Origin: Quadrisphaera sp. INWT6
GTDB lineage: Bacteria > Actinomycetota > Actinomycetes > Actinomycetales > Quadrisphaeraceae
Length of the DNA: 64,000 nt
NCBI RefSeq assembly: GCF_015390235.1
Contig: NZ_VUOH01000005.1
Coordinates: 62,001-126,000 of the forward strand
Reading direction: 5' to 3'
The notes beneath the pieces are model-generated. The model was not told the DNA's origin. It searched no databases and saw nothing but the letters and a program-made list of their open reading frames with translations. The position numbers were made by a program, and so were the translations under genes. Below, piece after piece: positions 1 to 8,817 of this stretch (position 1 is its first letter; every line of letters begins with the position of its first letter).

Positions 1-838
<838 letters not shown>

Positions 839-848
839 GGCCGCGAGC

Positions 849-1673
849 CTAGCCAGGCAGGCCGGGCTGGGCCCCTTCGTGCTGGACCGTCAGGGCGGCC
901 GCGGCGCTCGCCGCCTCGACCGCCTCGCGGGGGGTCGCGCCGCGCGCGAGGTGCGCAGCCAGCACGCCGCAGTAGGAGTCACCGGCGCCGGTGGTGTCGA
1001 CGACGTCGTCGACGCGCGTCCCCTCGACCTCGACGTCGCCCCAGCGCGAGCCCTCGGCGCCCAGGGTCACCAGCAGCGACGGCGCCCCGAGGCCCGCCGC
1101 GGCCAGCTGCGCGCCCTCGTGCTCGTTGACCACCACGGGGTCGCACAGCGCCAGCACGTCGGCGTCGAGGTCTGCGTACGGCGCGAGGTTCAGCACCACG
1201 CGCGCGCCGCGGGCGGCGGCGCGGCGGACGCCGTCCGCGACGACGTCGAGCGGGAGCTCCAGCTGGGCGAGGAGCACGTCACCGGGCTCCAGCGCGTCGA
1301 GGGGGGCGAGGTCGTCAGCGGTCACGCGGTGGTTCGCACCGGGCGAGACGAGGATGAGGTTGTCGCCGTCGGCGTCGTTGCAGACCACGGCGGTGCCGGT
1401 GCTGACGCCCTCGACGGTCCTGACGCCGGAGACGTCCACCCCGAAGGCCGTGAGCCGCTCGACGTACTCGCGGCCCGCGGCGTCGTCGCCGACGGCCCCC
1501 ACGAGCGCCGTCGCGGCTCCGGCGCGCGCCGCGGCCACGGCCTGGTTGCCGCCCTTGCCGCCGGAGCGGCGCTCCAGGTCGGAGGCCATCACGGTCTCGC
1601 CGGTGCGCGGGTGGCGCTCGACGTGCAGGTGGAGGTCCTGGTTGAGGGACCCGAGGACGACGACACGACCCAT
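849..1673 (-). CDS. rbsK: Ribokinase (PfkB family)
   Basis: Phosphorylates ribose, or a related sugar, at the 5 position with ATP. The 274-residue protein has the PfkB N-terminal sugar site (GSLNQD near the start, then SGGKGGNQAVAAARAGA at about residues 37-53) and the C-terminal ATP site DTTGAGDSYCGVLAAHLARG, with the catalytic Asp in GAGD. Length is slightly below the usual ribokinase (about 300). No ribose transporter adjoins it, so it may serve nucleoside or deoxyribose salvage. It precedes aspA by 10 bases. Ribokinase is the best fit; other PfkB sugar kinases cannot be excluded. Confidence 0.85.
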   Translation of the reverse strand: MGRVVVLGSLNQDLHLHVERHPRTGETVMASDLERRSGGKGGNQAVAAARAGAATALVGAVGDDAAGREYVERLTAFGVDVSGVRTVEGVSTGTAVVCNDADGDNLILVSPGANHRVTADDLAPLDALEPGDVLLAQLELPLDVVADGVRRAAARGARVVLNLAPYADLDADVLALCDPVVVNEHEGAQLAAAGLGAPSLLVTLGAEGSRWGDVEVEGTRVDDVVDTTGAGDSYCGVLAAHLARGATPREAVEAASAAAALTVQHEGAQPGLPG

Positions 1674-1689
1674 GCCGGGGAGCCTACGG

Positions 1690-1762
1690 AGCCAGCAGCG
1701 GGACTCGAACCCGCAACCGCCCGATTACAAGTCGGGTGCGCTACCAGTTGCGCCATGCTGGC
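1690..1762 (-). tRNA. tRNA-Thr (UGU anticodon)
   Basis: Read on the minus strand, the 73 bases fold as a full cloverleaf. The acceptor stem is GCCAGCA with TGCTGGC and a T discriminator. The anticodon stem is CCCGA/TCGGG around the loop CTTGTAA (anticodon TGT), and the T arm is GCGGGTTCGAGTCCCGC. CCA is not encoded. Confidence 0.95.
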
Positions 1763-1866
1763 CCGCGCCGCCGCGGGAGCGCCGGTGCGTCCGCACAGCC
1801 TAGGGCTCGCCGCCCGCGCGGGTGCCGCCTCGCCGGGCCGGTCCGCCCCCTGGTAGACCGGAGTGC

Positions 1867-2946
1867 GTGTCAGACACCGGTGTCCTGAGAGTCGGCGTGG
1901 TCGGGCTGGGGTGGGCGGGCCAGCAGCACCTGGAAGCCTTCGCCGCTCTCGACGGGGTCGAGGTGGTGGCCCTGGCGGGCATGGAGGCGGAGCAGCTGGC
2001 GGCCCTCGCCGACGCCCACGGCATCCCGCACCGCAGCGCGCGGTGGGAGGACCTGCTCGACGTCGAGGGGCTCGACGCCGTGAGCATCGCCGTCCCGACC
2101 TTCCTGCACGCCCCGATCGCGGTGGCCGCGCTGGGCCGAGGTCTGCACGTGCTCTCGGAGAAGCCGATGGCCCGCGACGGCGCCGAGGCGTCGACGATGG
2201 TCGACGCGGCCCGCGCCGCGGGGCGGGTGCTCGAGGTGGTCTTCAACCACCGCCAGCGCGGTGACGTCCAGGCCCTGCGCCAGCTGGTCTCCAGCGGCGA
2301 GCTGGGCCGGCCGTACTCGGCACGCACCTGGTGGCTGCGCCGCCAGGGCATCCCCACCCTGGGCAGCTGGTTCACCAACGCCGCGGCCTCCGGCGGCGGC
2401 CCCCTGGTCGACATCGGCGTCCACGCCCTCGACTGGGCGCTGCACGTGCTGGGCGAGCCGCGCGTCGTCGCCGTCAGCGCCGCCACCGCCTCCGAGCTGG
2501 GTCCGCAGGGGCGCGGCGGCGCCGTCGGCGCCCGCAAGACGCTGGCCGGCGAGGCCTCGGCGTACGAGGTCGAGGACCTGGCCAGCGCCTTCCTGCGCCT
2601 GGAGGGCGGCGGGCTGCTCCAGCTGGAGACGTCCTGGGCCGTCTACCGCGACCCGGCCGACGAGATCGGCATGACCGTGCGCGGCACCGACGGAGGCGCC
2701 GAGCTGGTCGCCACCGGCAACCCCGACCCGGTCGGAGACCTGCGCGTCTTCACCGAGGCCGGTGACCGCGACGTCGTCGCCGAGCCCGGGCTCGGGCACC
2801 GCGCGGTGGTGGAGCAGTTCGTGGACGTCGTGCGCGGCGGCCCGCAGGTGTGGAAGGACCACGACGGCACGCTCGCTCTGGAGCGCGCCCGGATCATCGA
2901 CGCGTGCTACCTGTCGGCGCGCGAGGGCAGGGAGGTCGCGCTGTGA
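1867..2946 (+). CDS. Gfo/Idh/MocA family oxidoreductase
   Basis: NAD(P)-dependent sugar or polyol dehydrogenase of the Gfo/Idh/MocA family. The N-terminal Rossmann motif GVVGLGWAG is followed by the SEKPMAR lysine motif near residue 100 and DIGVHALDW in the substrate domain (the His-Asp pair typical of the family). The GTG at 1867, giving [15 protein letters not shown], puts the Rossmann strand at the N-terminus as usual; an upstream in-frame start would add only low-complexity residues. The stop overlaps the start of the ThuA-like gene (GTGA), so the two are translationally coupled. This pairing is common in carbohydrate catabolism, for example of trehalose, inositol or unusual disaccharides; the substrate cannot be read from sequence. 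Confidence 0.88.
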   Translation: MSDTGVLRVGVVGLGWAGQQHLEAFAALDGVEVVALAGMEAEQLAALADAHGIPHRSARWEDLLDVEGLDAVSIAVPTFLHAPIAVAALGRGLHVLSEKPMARDGAEASTMVDAARAAGRVLEVVFNHRQRGDVQALRQLVSSGELGRPYSARTWWLRRQGIPTLGSWFTNAAASGGGPLVDIGVHALDWALHVLGEPRVVAVSAATASELGPQGRGGAVGARKTLAGEASAYEVEDLASAFLRLEGGGLLQLETSWAVYRDPADEIGMTVRGTDGGAELVATGNPDPVGDLRVFTEAGDRDVVAEPGLGHRAVVEQFVDVVRGGPQVWKDHDGTLALERARIIDACYLSAREGREVAL

Positions 2947-3695
2947 GCTCGGACGCTGCGGTCAGGGTCACCGTCTGGAACGAGGGCGTGCACGAGGAGC
3001 GCAACCACCCGGAGTGGATCCGCGACATCTACCCGGCGGGCCTGCACGGCGCCATCGCCGAGGGCCTGGCCGAGCACCTGCCGCAGGCCCGGGTGCGCAC
3101 GGCCACGCTCGCCTCGACGCCCGACCACGGGCTCACCGAGGAGGTGCTCGCCGACACCGACGTGCTGCTGTGGTGGGGCCACGCCGCCCACGAGCAGGTC
3201 GACGACGCCGTGGTGGAGCGCGTCCACCGCCACGTGCTCGGCGGCATGGGGTTCATCGGGCTGCACTCGGCGCACTACTCCAAGATCTTCACCCGTCTCC
3301 TGGGCACCACGTGCTCGCTGGCGTGGCGCAACGAGGGCGAGCGCGAGCTGGTGTGGGCCACCGACCCGTCGCACCCGATCGCGCGGGGGGTGGCCAACCC
3401 GATCGTCATCGACAAGCAGGAGATGTACGGGGAGCCCTTCGGCATCCCGAACCCCGACGAGGTGGTCTTCCTCTCCACCTTCGCGGGCGGCGAGGTGTTC
3501 CGCTCGGGGGTCACCTACCGCCGCGGGCAGGGGAAGGTCTTCTACTTCTCCCCCGGCGACCAGGAGTACCCGGTCTACCACCACCCCGAGGTGCGGAAGG
3601 TGCTGGCCAACGGCGTGCTGTGGGCCCACCAGCCCGGGCTGGAGCGCCTCATCGGTGACGCCCTCGGCTGCACCAACCCCGCACGCCGCTTCTGA
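2943..3695 (+). CDS. ThuA-like domain protein
   Basis: ThuA-family protein with a class I glutamine-amidotransferase-like fold, found beside Gfo/Idh dehydrogenases and linked to trehalose and related sugar utilisation. Visible family features: [16 protein letters not shown] near the N-terminus, [26 protein letters not shown] (the nucleophile-elbow equivalent, here with no Cys), and the C-terminal [23 protein letters not shown]. At 250 residues it has normal length. The GTG start overlaps the preceding TGA. Biochemistry is poorly defined even for the family; a role in keto-sugar metabolism with the upstream dehydrogenase is inferred. Confidence 0.85.
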   Translation: MSSDAAVRVTVWNEGVHEERNHPEWIRDIYPAGLHGAIAEGLAEHLPQARVRTATLASTPDHGLTEEVLADTDVLLWWGHAAHEQVDDAVVERVHRHVLGGMGFIGLHSAHYSKIFTRLLGTTCSLAWRNEGERELVWATDPSHPIARGVANPIVIDKQEMYGEPFGIPNPDEVVFLSTFAGGEVFRSGVTYRRGQGKVFYFSPGDQEYPVYHHPEVRKVLANGVLWAHQPGLERLIGDALGCTNPARRF

Positions 3696-3703
3696 CCCGT
3701 CCC

Positions 3704-3739
3704 GCGCCGGCGGTGGCTCTTGCGGGCTGCCACCGGCGC
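3704..3739 (+). terminator. GC-rich hairpin after the ThuA-like gene
   Basis: Arms GCGCC..GGTGGC and GCCACCGGCGC pair with a three-base bulge just after the ThuA-like stop. There is no T tract, as is usual in actinobacteria. It may also lie in the leader of the next gene. Confidence 0.4.
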
Positions 3740-3783
3740 GCGGTTGGATCGTGCGCGACACACACCTCGACGAGGAGGCAGCG

Positions 3784-4807
3784 GTGAGCGCAGCAGACCC
3801 GAACCAGTACCTGGACCTCGGCGCCTTCCCCTTGGCCAGCGGGCACGTCCTGCCCGAGGCGCGGCTGGCGTACCAGACCGCCGGCACCTTGAACGCGGCG
3901 AAGGACAACGCCGTCCTGCTCCCGCACATGTACAGCGGCACCGCCGACTTCATGCACAGCTTCATCGGCGAGGGCCGGCCCCTCGACCCGTCGCGGTACT
4001 TCTTCGTGCTGCCCGCCCAGCTGGGGAGCGGCACGTCGTCGTCGCCCAGCAACACCCCGCCGCCGTACGACCGCGCCTCCTTCCCCGCGGTCGCCATCAG
4101 CGACGACGTGCGCGCCCAGCACCGCCTGGTCACCGAGCACCTCGGTGTCGAACGGCTCGTGATGGTCAGCGGGTGGTCGATGGGCGGGCAGCAGACGCTG
4201 GAGTGGGCGGTGCGGTACCCGGAGGTCGTCGAGCGCGCCGTTCCCTTCGCTGCGACGCTGCGCAACCCTGACCACTGCACCGTGTTCTGCGACCTCCACA
4301 CCGACGCCCTCCGCAGCGACCCCGCCTGGAACGGCGGGTTCTACGAGCGCTCCTCGGACGTTCACGTGGGGCTGCGTCGGCACGCACAGGCGTTCGCGCT
4401 GATGGGCGCCTCGTCGCACATGTACCGGGCCGAGGCGTGGCGCGAGCTGGGCTTCACCTCGCGCGACGGCTTCGTGCAGGGGTTCCTGCAGGCGTACTTC
4501 CTGCCGATGGATCCCAACGACCTGCTCTGCCAGGCCGGCAAGTGGCGCTCCAGCGACGTCGCGCTCGAGCACGACGGCGACCTGGCCGCCGCCGCGGCGC
4601 GCATCACCGCGAAGGTCACCGACGTCGCGTTCACGGGGCGACCTGTTCTTCCCGCCCGAGGACGTGCGCGCCGACGCCGCGCTCATCCCGGGTGCGGACT
4701 ACAAGGAGGTCGGCTCGGTGTGGGGCCACTTCACGATGTTCAACCTGCGCGCCGAGGACACGGCCCAGATCGACGCCGTCTACGCGAAGGCCCTCGCCGA
4801 CGCCTGA
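3784..4807 (+). CDS. MetX-like alpha/beta hydrolase, frameshifted as sequenced
   Basis: Alpha/beta-fold protein of the homoserine O-acetyltransferase (MetX) superfamily. The nucleophile elbow SGWSMGGQQ lies at about residues 125-133. The catalytic-His region GSVWGHFTMF is encoded only after a change of frame. The frame breaks at the four-G run 4635-4638: removing one G joins KVTDVAFT to GDLFFPPEDVRADAAL and gives a 340-residue protein of ordinary family length. The start is GTG 3784, with a GAGGAGG ribosome site upstream. The protein lacks the full MetX signature and has no methionine genes nearby, so general acyltransferase or hydrolase is safer than MetX. The break is probably a sequencing error. 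Confidence 0.75.
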
Positions 4808-4832
4808 CCTCGCCGCGAGGGCCGGCCCCGTG

Positions 4833-4881
4833 GCGGTCGAGGACGTCCGGCACGCTCCCGGTGCCGGACCTCCTCGACCGC
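4833..4881. terminator. Bidirectional terminator hairpin between convergent genes
   Basis: Two 21-base arms starting GCGGTCGAGG and ending CTCGACCGC pair with two mismatches around a 7-base loop. It lies between the stops of the convergent MetX-like and alanine dehydrogenase genes. Confidence 0.65.
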
Positions 4882-4892
4882 CGCGGAGGGCG

Positions 4893-6014
4893 TCAGGCGA
4901 GGAGAGCGGTCGGGTCGGCGAGCGGCAGGTCGTGCGCCGCGGCCACGGGAGCGCTGACCAGCTGGCCGCCCAGGGTGGTCAGGCCCTTGGCCAGCGCCGG
5001 GACGGCGGAGGCGGCGCCGCGCACGCCGAGGTCGGCGACCCGCACCAGGTGCGGCAGCGTGGCCGACGTCAGCGCCAGCGTCGAGGTGCGCGCCACCGCG
5101 CCGGGGATGTTCGCGACGCAGTAGTGCACGACGCCCTCCTCCACGTACGTCGGGTGGGCGTGCGTGGTGGGGCGGCTGGTCTCGAAGCAGCCGCCCTGGT
5201 CGATGGCGATGTCGACGGCGACGCTGCCGGGCCGCATCGACGCGATCATCTCGCGGCTCACCAGCTTCGGGGCCTTGGCGCCCGGCACGAGCACGGCGCC
5301 GATCAGCACGTCGGACTCGGCCACGTACTGGGCCAGCCGCGCGCGGTTGGGGGTGACCAGGTCGAGGCGGCCCTCGAAGACGTCGGAGAGGTACGCGAGC
5401 CGGGAGGGGTTGGTGTCGAAGACCCGCACGATGGCGCGCATGCCGACGGCGATCTTGGCGGCCTCGGTGCCGGAGATGCCTCCGCCGATGATGGTGACCT
5501 TGGCGGCGGGGGTGCCGGGGACGCCCCCCAAGAGCACCCCGGACCCGCCGGCGGGGCTCTCCAGGTGGTGGGCGGCGGCCTGCACGGCCATGCGGCCGGC
5601 GACCTCGCTCATGGGGGTGAGCAGCGGCAGGCGGCCGTCGGGGGTCTGGACGGTCTCGTAGGCGATGGAGTCGATGCGCCGCTCGAGCAGGAAGTCGGTG
5701 AGCGACCTGTCGGCGGCAGCGTGCAGGTAGGTGAACAGCTGCTGGCCCGGGCGGAAGCGGTGGTACTCCTCCGCGACGGGCTCCTTCACCTTGACGACCA
5801 GGTCCGCGGCGGCGAAGACGGCGTCCGCGCCGTCGACGACCTCCGCGCCGGCGGCCGCGAACTCCTCGTCGCTGAAGCGCGACCCAGCGCCCGCGCCGGC
5901 CTGCACGAGCACCCGGTGGCCGTGGTGCACCAGCTCGGCGGCGCCGTCGGGCTGCAGCGCCACGCGGTTCTCGTTGTCCTTGATCTCCGACGGGACTCCG
6001 ACGACGAGCGGCAT
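4893..6014 (-). CDS. ald: Alanine dehydrogenase
   Basis: NAD-dependent interconversion of L-alanine with pyruvate and ammonia; cytosolic hexamer. The 373-residue protein is full length for the family. N-terminal VGVPSEIKDNENRVAL, the substrate-site LFTYLHAAADR with the conserved His, the nucleotide-binding IIGGGISGTEAAKIA, and VDIAIDQGGCFETSRPTTH with the catalytic Asp are all present. The ATG at 6014 has a purine-rich site upstream (GGAGAGAG). It is divergent from an Lrp/AsnC gene across 144 bases. By analogy with mycobacterial AldR that regulator probably controls it, with alanine as effector. Confidence 0.95.
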   Translation of the reverse strand: MPLVVGVPSEIKDNENRVALQPDGAAELVHHGHRVLVQAGAGAGSRFSDEEFAAAGAEVVDGADAVFAAADLVVKVKEPVAEEYHRFRPGQQLFTYLHAAADRSLTDFLLERRIDSIAYETVQTPDGRLPLLTPMSEVAGRMAVQAAAHHLESPAGGSGVLLGGVPGTPAAKVTIIGGGISGTEAAKIAVGMRAIVRVFDTNPSRLAYLSDVFEGRLDLVTPNRARLAQYVAESDVLIGAVLVPGAKAPKLVSREMIASMRPGSVAVDIAIDQGGCFETSRPTTHAHPTYVEEGVVHYCVANIPGAVARTSTLALTSATLPHLVRVADLGVRGAASAVPALAKGLTTLGGQLVSAPVAAAHDLPLADPTALLA

Positions 6015-6067
6015 CGCACTCTCTCCTCTGGACGCAGCGGCTGGTGGGGCCCGAGGCTAGGAGCCGC

Positions 6068-6093
6068 TTCGGGCTGCCGCAGCAGGTGCCGAA
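6068..6093. promoter_or_regulatory. Candidate Lrp/AldR operator in the ald divergent promoter
   Basis: A 26-base imperfect palindrome with outer arms TTCGG and CCGAA lies midway between the ald and Lrp-type starts. Position and symmetry suit an Lrp/AsnC dimer; this is inferred. Confidence 0.3.
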
Positions 6094-6158
6094 GGAACAG
6101 CGGGGAGCGGCCCAGGAGCCGGAGCTCCTGCGCGCAGACGAGGTGGGAGGGCCCTGAC

Positions 6159-6653
6159 GTGAACGACGTTCGCGGACCGCGACGGGCGCGGGAGCTGACC
6201 GAGGTCGACCTCGCGATCGTCGAGGTGCTGCGCCGTGACGCCCGCACGCCCAACCAGGAAGTGGCGCGGCAGGCCGGGATCGCGCCGTCGACCTGCTCGG
6301 TGCGGATGCGGGCGCTGGAGCGCGACGGGGTGATCACGGGCTACCACGCCGACGTCGACCTCGAGGCGCTCGGCGCCGCGCTCCAGGCGATGGTCGCGGT
6401 GCGCCTGCGGGCCGGGGCGCGCCACCAGCTCCCCGACTTCACCGCGCGGATGCGCCGGCGCCCGGAGGTGGTGAGCGTCTTCTTCGTGGGCGGCGCGGAG
6501 GACTTCCTCGTACACGTGGCGGTGGGTGACGCGGGCGCGCTGCGCGACTTCGTGGTCGACCAGCTCTCCTCGCACGCCGAGGTGGCCTCGACCCAGACCA
6601 GCGTGATCTTCGAGCACTCCCGCGGCGCCGGCTCCGGCGCCGCCACCCCCTGA
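6159..6653 (+). CDS. Lrp/AsnC family transcriptional regulator
   Basis: Feast/famine regulator. An N-terminal winged helix-turn-helix (LTEVDLAIVEVLRRDARTPN, then QEVARQAGIAPSTCSVRMRAL) is followed by the C-terminal RAM ligand-binding domain (EVVSVFFVGGAEDFLVHVAV). At 164 residues it has normal length. The GTG at 6159 is preceded by GTGGGAGG at 8 bases. Being divergent from ald it is probably the local activator or repressor of alanine catabolism, comparable to AldR. Confidence 0.9.
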   Translation: MNDVRGPRRARELTEVDLAIVEVLRRDARTPNQEVARQAGIAPSTCSVRMRALERDGVITGYHADVDLEALGAALQAMVAVRLRAGARHQLPDFTARMRRRPEVVSVFFVGGAEDFLVHVAVGDAGALRDFVVDQLSSHAEVASTQTSVIFEHSRGAGSGAATP

Positions 6654-6671
6654 CCCCACCCGGGGCTCCCC

Positions 6672-6881
6672 GGACCGCAACCGAGCGCCTCCTTGCGGTT
6701 CCCGAGCACCCCCGGACCGCAACCGAGCGCCTCGCTGCGGTTCCCGAGCCCCTCCGAACCGCAACCGAGCGCCTCGCTGCGGTTCCCGAGCCCCCCCGGA
6801 CCGCAACCGAGCGCCTCGCTGCGGTTCCCGAGCCCCCCCGGACCGCAACCGAGCGCCTCCTTGCGGTTCCCGAGCCCCTGA
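6672..6881. repeat. Five tandem 42-bp hairpin units
   Basis: Five copies with exact 42-base period between convergent genes. Each has the core ACCGCAACCGAGCGCCTC followed by a TTGCGGT or CTGCGGT arm, so ACCGCAA can pair with TTGCGGT inside each unit. Copies differ at a few positions (for example CTCCTT against CTCGCT). Because 42 is a multiple of three, spurious open frames cross the array on both strands; neither looks like protein. There are no spacers, so it is not a CRISPR array. Confidence 0.85.
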
Positions 6882-6942
6882 CCGCGGCGCCAGCGGGGTC
6901 CGTGCGCAGCTGGATGCGCACCGACCCCGCTGGCACCGCGGT
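6881..6942. terminator. Strong hairpin after the sugar ABC operon
   Basis: Two 28-base arms (left 6881-6908, right 6915-6942) match at 26 positions around a 6-base loop. The hairpin ends 13 bases from the stop of the permease gene. It is the likely terminator for that operon and, with the adjoining array, a barrier between convergent transcription units. Confidence 0.7.
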
Positions 6943-6955
6943 GGTCCGGGGAGGG

Positions 6956-7879
6956 TCAGCCCTTCAGGGAGCCGCTGGCCAGGCCCGCGACGTAGTAGCG
7001 CTGCAGCGCCACGTACAGCACGACGCACGGGACCATCGCGATCACCGCCCCCGCGGCGAGCAGCCCGTAGTCGACGGCGCCGTAGGCCCCCTGCTGCAGG
7101 TTCAGCAGCGCCACCGGCAGCGTGTACAGCTGCTGCTGGGTGAGGAAGGTCAGGGCGCCGAGGAACTCCGTCCACGAGGCGAGGAACGCGTACAGCGCCG
7201 TCGTCGCGATGCCGGGGGTGACCAGCGGGCGGAGCACCGAGAAGAAGGTGCGCCCGGTGCCGGCGCCGTCGACGAACGCGGCCTCCTCCAGCTCCGGCGG
7301 CACGCCGGCGAAGGAGTTGCGCATGACGAAGACGCCGAACGGCAGGTTCACCGTCGTGTAGAAGAGCACCAGCCCGAGCAGGCTGTCGGTGAGGCGCATG
7401 GCGTTGAGCTGCATGAACAGCGGCGTGATGATCGCCTGGAACGGGATCATCAGCGTCAGCACCACGGCGCCGAACGCCACGCCCGAGAACCGGAACCTGA
7501 AGCGCCCGAAGCCGTACCCCGCCATCGTCGCGACCACGGCCGTCAGCACCGCCGTGGCCCCGGCCACGAGCAGGCTGTTGAGCGTGGCCCGGCCGAGACC
7601 GGCGGTGCCGCCGACGGCGGCGAAGTTGGCCGCCGTCAGGTCGAAGAAGGTCGACGCCGACGGCGCGGCGGTGATGACGTCGTTCGTCTGGAACGCCCGC
7701 AGCAGCGCCCAGAGCAGCGGCGCGGCGAAGACCAGCACCGTGAGGACCCCGGCCAGCACGTACAGCAGGACCTTGGTGCGCGGCTCGGCGTGACCGGCCG
7801 CGCTCGCCGTCGTCGCGCTGCGGCGGTCGTCCGGGTCGGTGCCGGAGGGGCGGGCGGGCGCGGGGGTGGCGGTCGCCAT
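6956..7879 (-). CDS. Sugar ABC transporter permease (MalG type)
   Basis: Inner-membrane permease of a carbohydrate uptake ABC transporter, 307 residues with six predicted membrane segments. The EAA loop that contacts the ATPase is ELEEAAFVDGAGTGRTFFSVLRPLVTPG in outline, with the expected Gly. The C-terminus QRYYVAGLASGSLKG is typical of the MalG branch. ATG 7879 is used. It is the last gene of the operon GH127, binding protein, MalF-type, MalG-type. The operon has no ATPase gene; the UgpC-type ATPase at 19706-20779 could serve it, as MsiK does in Streptomyces. Confidence 0.92.
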   Translation of the reverse strand: MATATPAPARPSGTDPDDRRSATTASAAGHAEPRTKVLLYVLAGVLTVLVFAAPLLWALLRAFQTNDVITAAPSASTFFDLTAANFAAVGGTAGLGRATLNSLLVAGATAVLTAVVATMAGYGFGRFRFRFSGVAFGAVVLTLMIPFQAIITPLFMQLNAMRLTDSLLGLVLFYTTVNLPFGVFVMRNSFAGVPPELEEAAFVDGAGTGRTFFSVLRPLVTPGIATTALYAFLASWTEFLGALTFLTQQQLYTLPVALLNLQQGAYGAVDYGLLAAGAVIAMVPCVVLYVALQRYYVAGLASGSLKG

Positions 7880-7887
7880 GGTGGGCC

Positions 7888-8817
7888 TCAGTCCTTCTCG
7901 CGGAGCAGCCAGAACTGGGCGGCGGTCACGAGGGCGACCACCAGCACCAGCACCAGGGACAGCGCCGTCGCCGACCCGACCTGGAGCTGCACGAACGCGC
8001 GGTTGTAGATGGCGAGCACCACCGGCGTGGTGTCGGTCCCGGGCCCGCCCTGGGTGAGGATGAAGAACTGCGAGAAGGCCAGGAACGAGCCGATCACCGA
8101 GAGGATCAGGCTCATCGCGATCGGCCGCCGCAGCATGGGCAGGGTGATGCTGCGCTCGCGCTGCCACCACGTGGCGCCGTCGACCTCCGCCGACTCGTGG
8201 ACCTCCCGCGGCACGGCCTGCATGCCGGCCAGCAGCAGCACCATGGTCAGCCCCGAGACGCCCCACACCACCAGCAGGCTGATCAGCACGGTGGCCAGGG
8301 GTCCGGAGGTGAACCACGCGGTCTGCCCGTCGGTGATCCCGAGGCCCTGGAGCACCAGGTTCACCGCGCCGCTGCCGGGCTGCGCCTCGAGCACCAGCAG
8401 GAAGCTGAGCGTCGAGAGCCCGATGACGTAGGGGAGGAAGAACAGGGTGCGCAGCACCGTCGAGCCGCGGCGGTTCGCCCGCACCACCACCGCCATCAGG
8501 TAGCCGACCAGCAGGATCGGCCCGGTGACGATCGCCGTGTAGAGGAGCGTGTAGCCGACGGCCTTCCAGAACGCGGTGTCGCCGGGGATGGCCGCGAAGT
8601 TCTCCAGCCCGATGAAGCGGAAGGCGCCGACCAGGGGCCAGTTGGTGAAGGAGATGCCGATCGCGAAGACGAACGGCACCAGCACGAAGACGACGATGAA
8701 CGCGAGCGCCGGCAGCACCAGCAGCAGGCCCGTCGACGAGCGGTGCGTGATGGTGCCGTAGCGGCGGCTGGCCCGGGTGGCCGAGGGGGTCCCGGCGCGA
8801 GGGGTCGTGGCGCTCAT
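7888..8817 (-). CDS. Sugar ABC transporter permease (MalF type)
   Basis: Partner permease, 309 residues with six membrane helices. The N-terminal LLLVLPALAFIVVFVLVPFV segment and the EAA loop (EVHESAEVDGATWWQRERSI, then TLPMLRR) mark the MalF/UgpA branch. ATG 8817 overlaps the stop of the binding-protein gene by four bases, and its own stop lies 8 bases before the next permease. It forms the pore with the MalG-type protein. Confidence 0.92.
   Translation of the reverse strand: MSATTPRAGTPSATRASRRYGTITHRSSTGLLLVLPALAFIVVFVLVPFVFAIGISFTNWPLVGAFRFIGLENFAAIPGDTAFWKAVGYTLLYTAIVTGPILLVGYLMAVVVRANRRGSTVLRTLFFLPYVIGLSTLSFLLVLEAQPGSGAVNLVLQGLGITDGQTAWFTSGPLATVLISLLVVWGVSGLTMVLLLAGMQAVPREVHESAEVDGATWWQRERSITLPMLRRPIAMSLILSVIGSFLAFSQFFILTQGGPGTDTTPVVLAIYNRAFVQLQVGSATALSLVLVLVVALVTAAQFWLLREKD

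Noticed and set aside
3784-4807. Homoserine O-acetyltransferase (metX) by name.
   Set aside because: The fold and elbow fit the superfamily, but no methionine genes adjoin it and the substrate-specific signature was not recognised.
4437-6653. A 738-codon open frame on the plus strand.
   Set aside because: Its first 570 codons are antisense to ald and out of frame with the MetX-like gene. Only the Lrp gene from 6159 is real.
6672-6881. CRISPR array.
   Set aside because: The 42-bp units are directly adjacent with no spacers, and no cas genes are in the window.
6439-6936. A repeat protein encoded by the 42-bp array (GSGTAARRSVAVRG units on the minus strand).
   Set aside because: The period is a multiple of three so every frame repeats. 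There is no start context, the frame is Arg-rich and overlaps the Lrp gene, and the DNA folds as hairpins.
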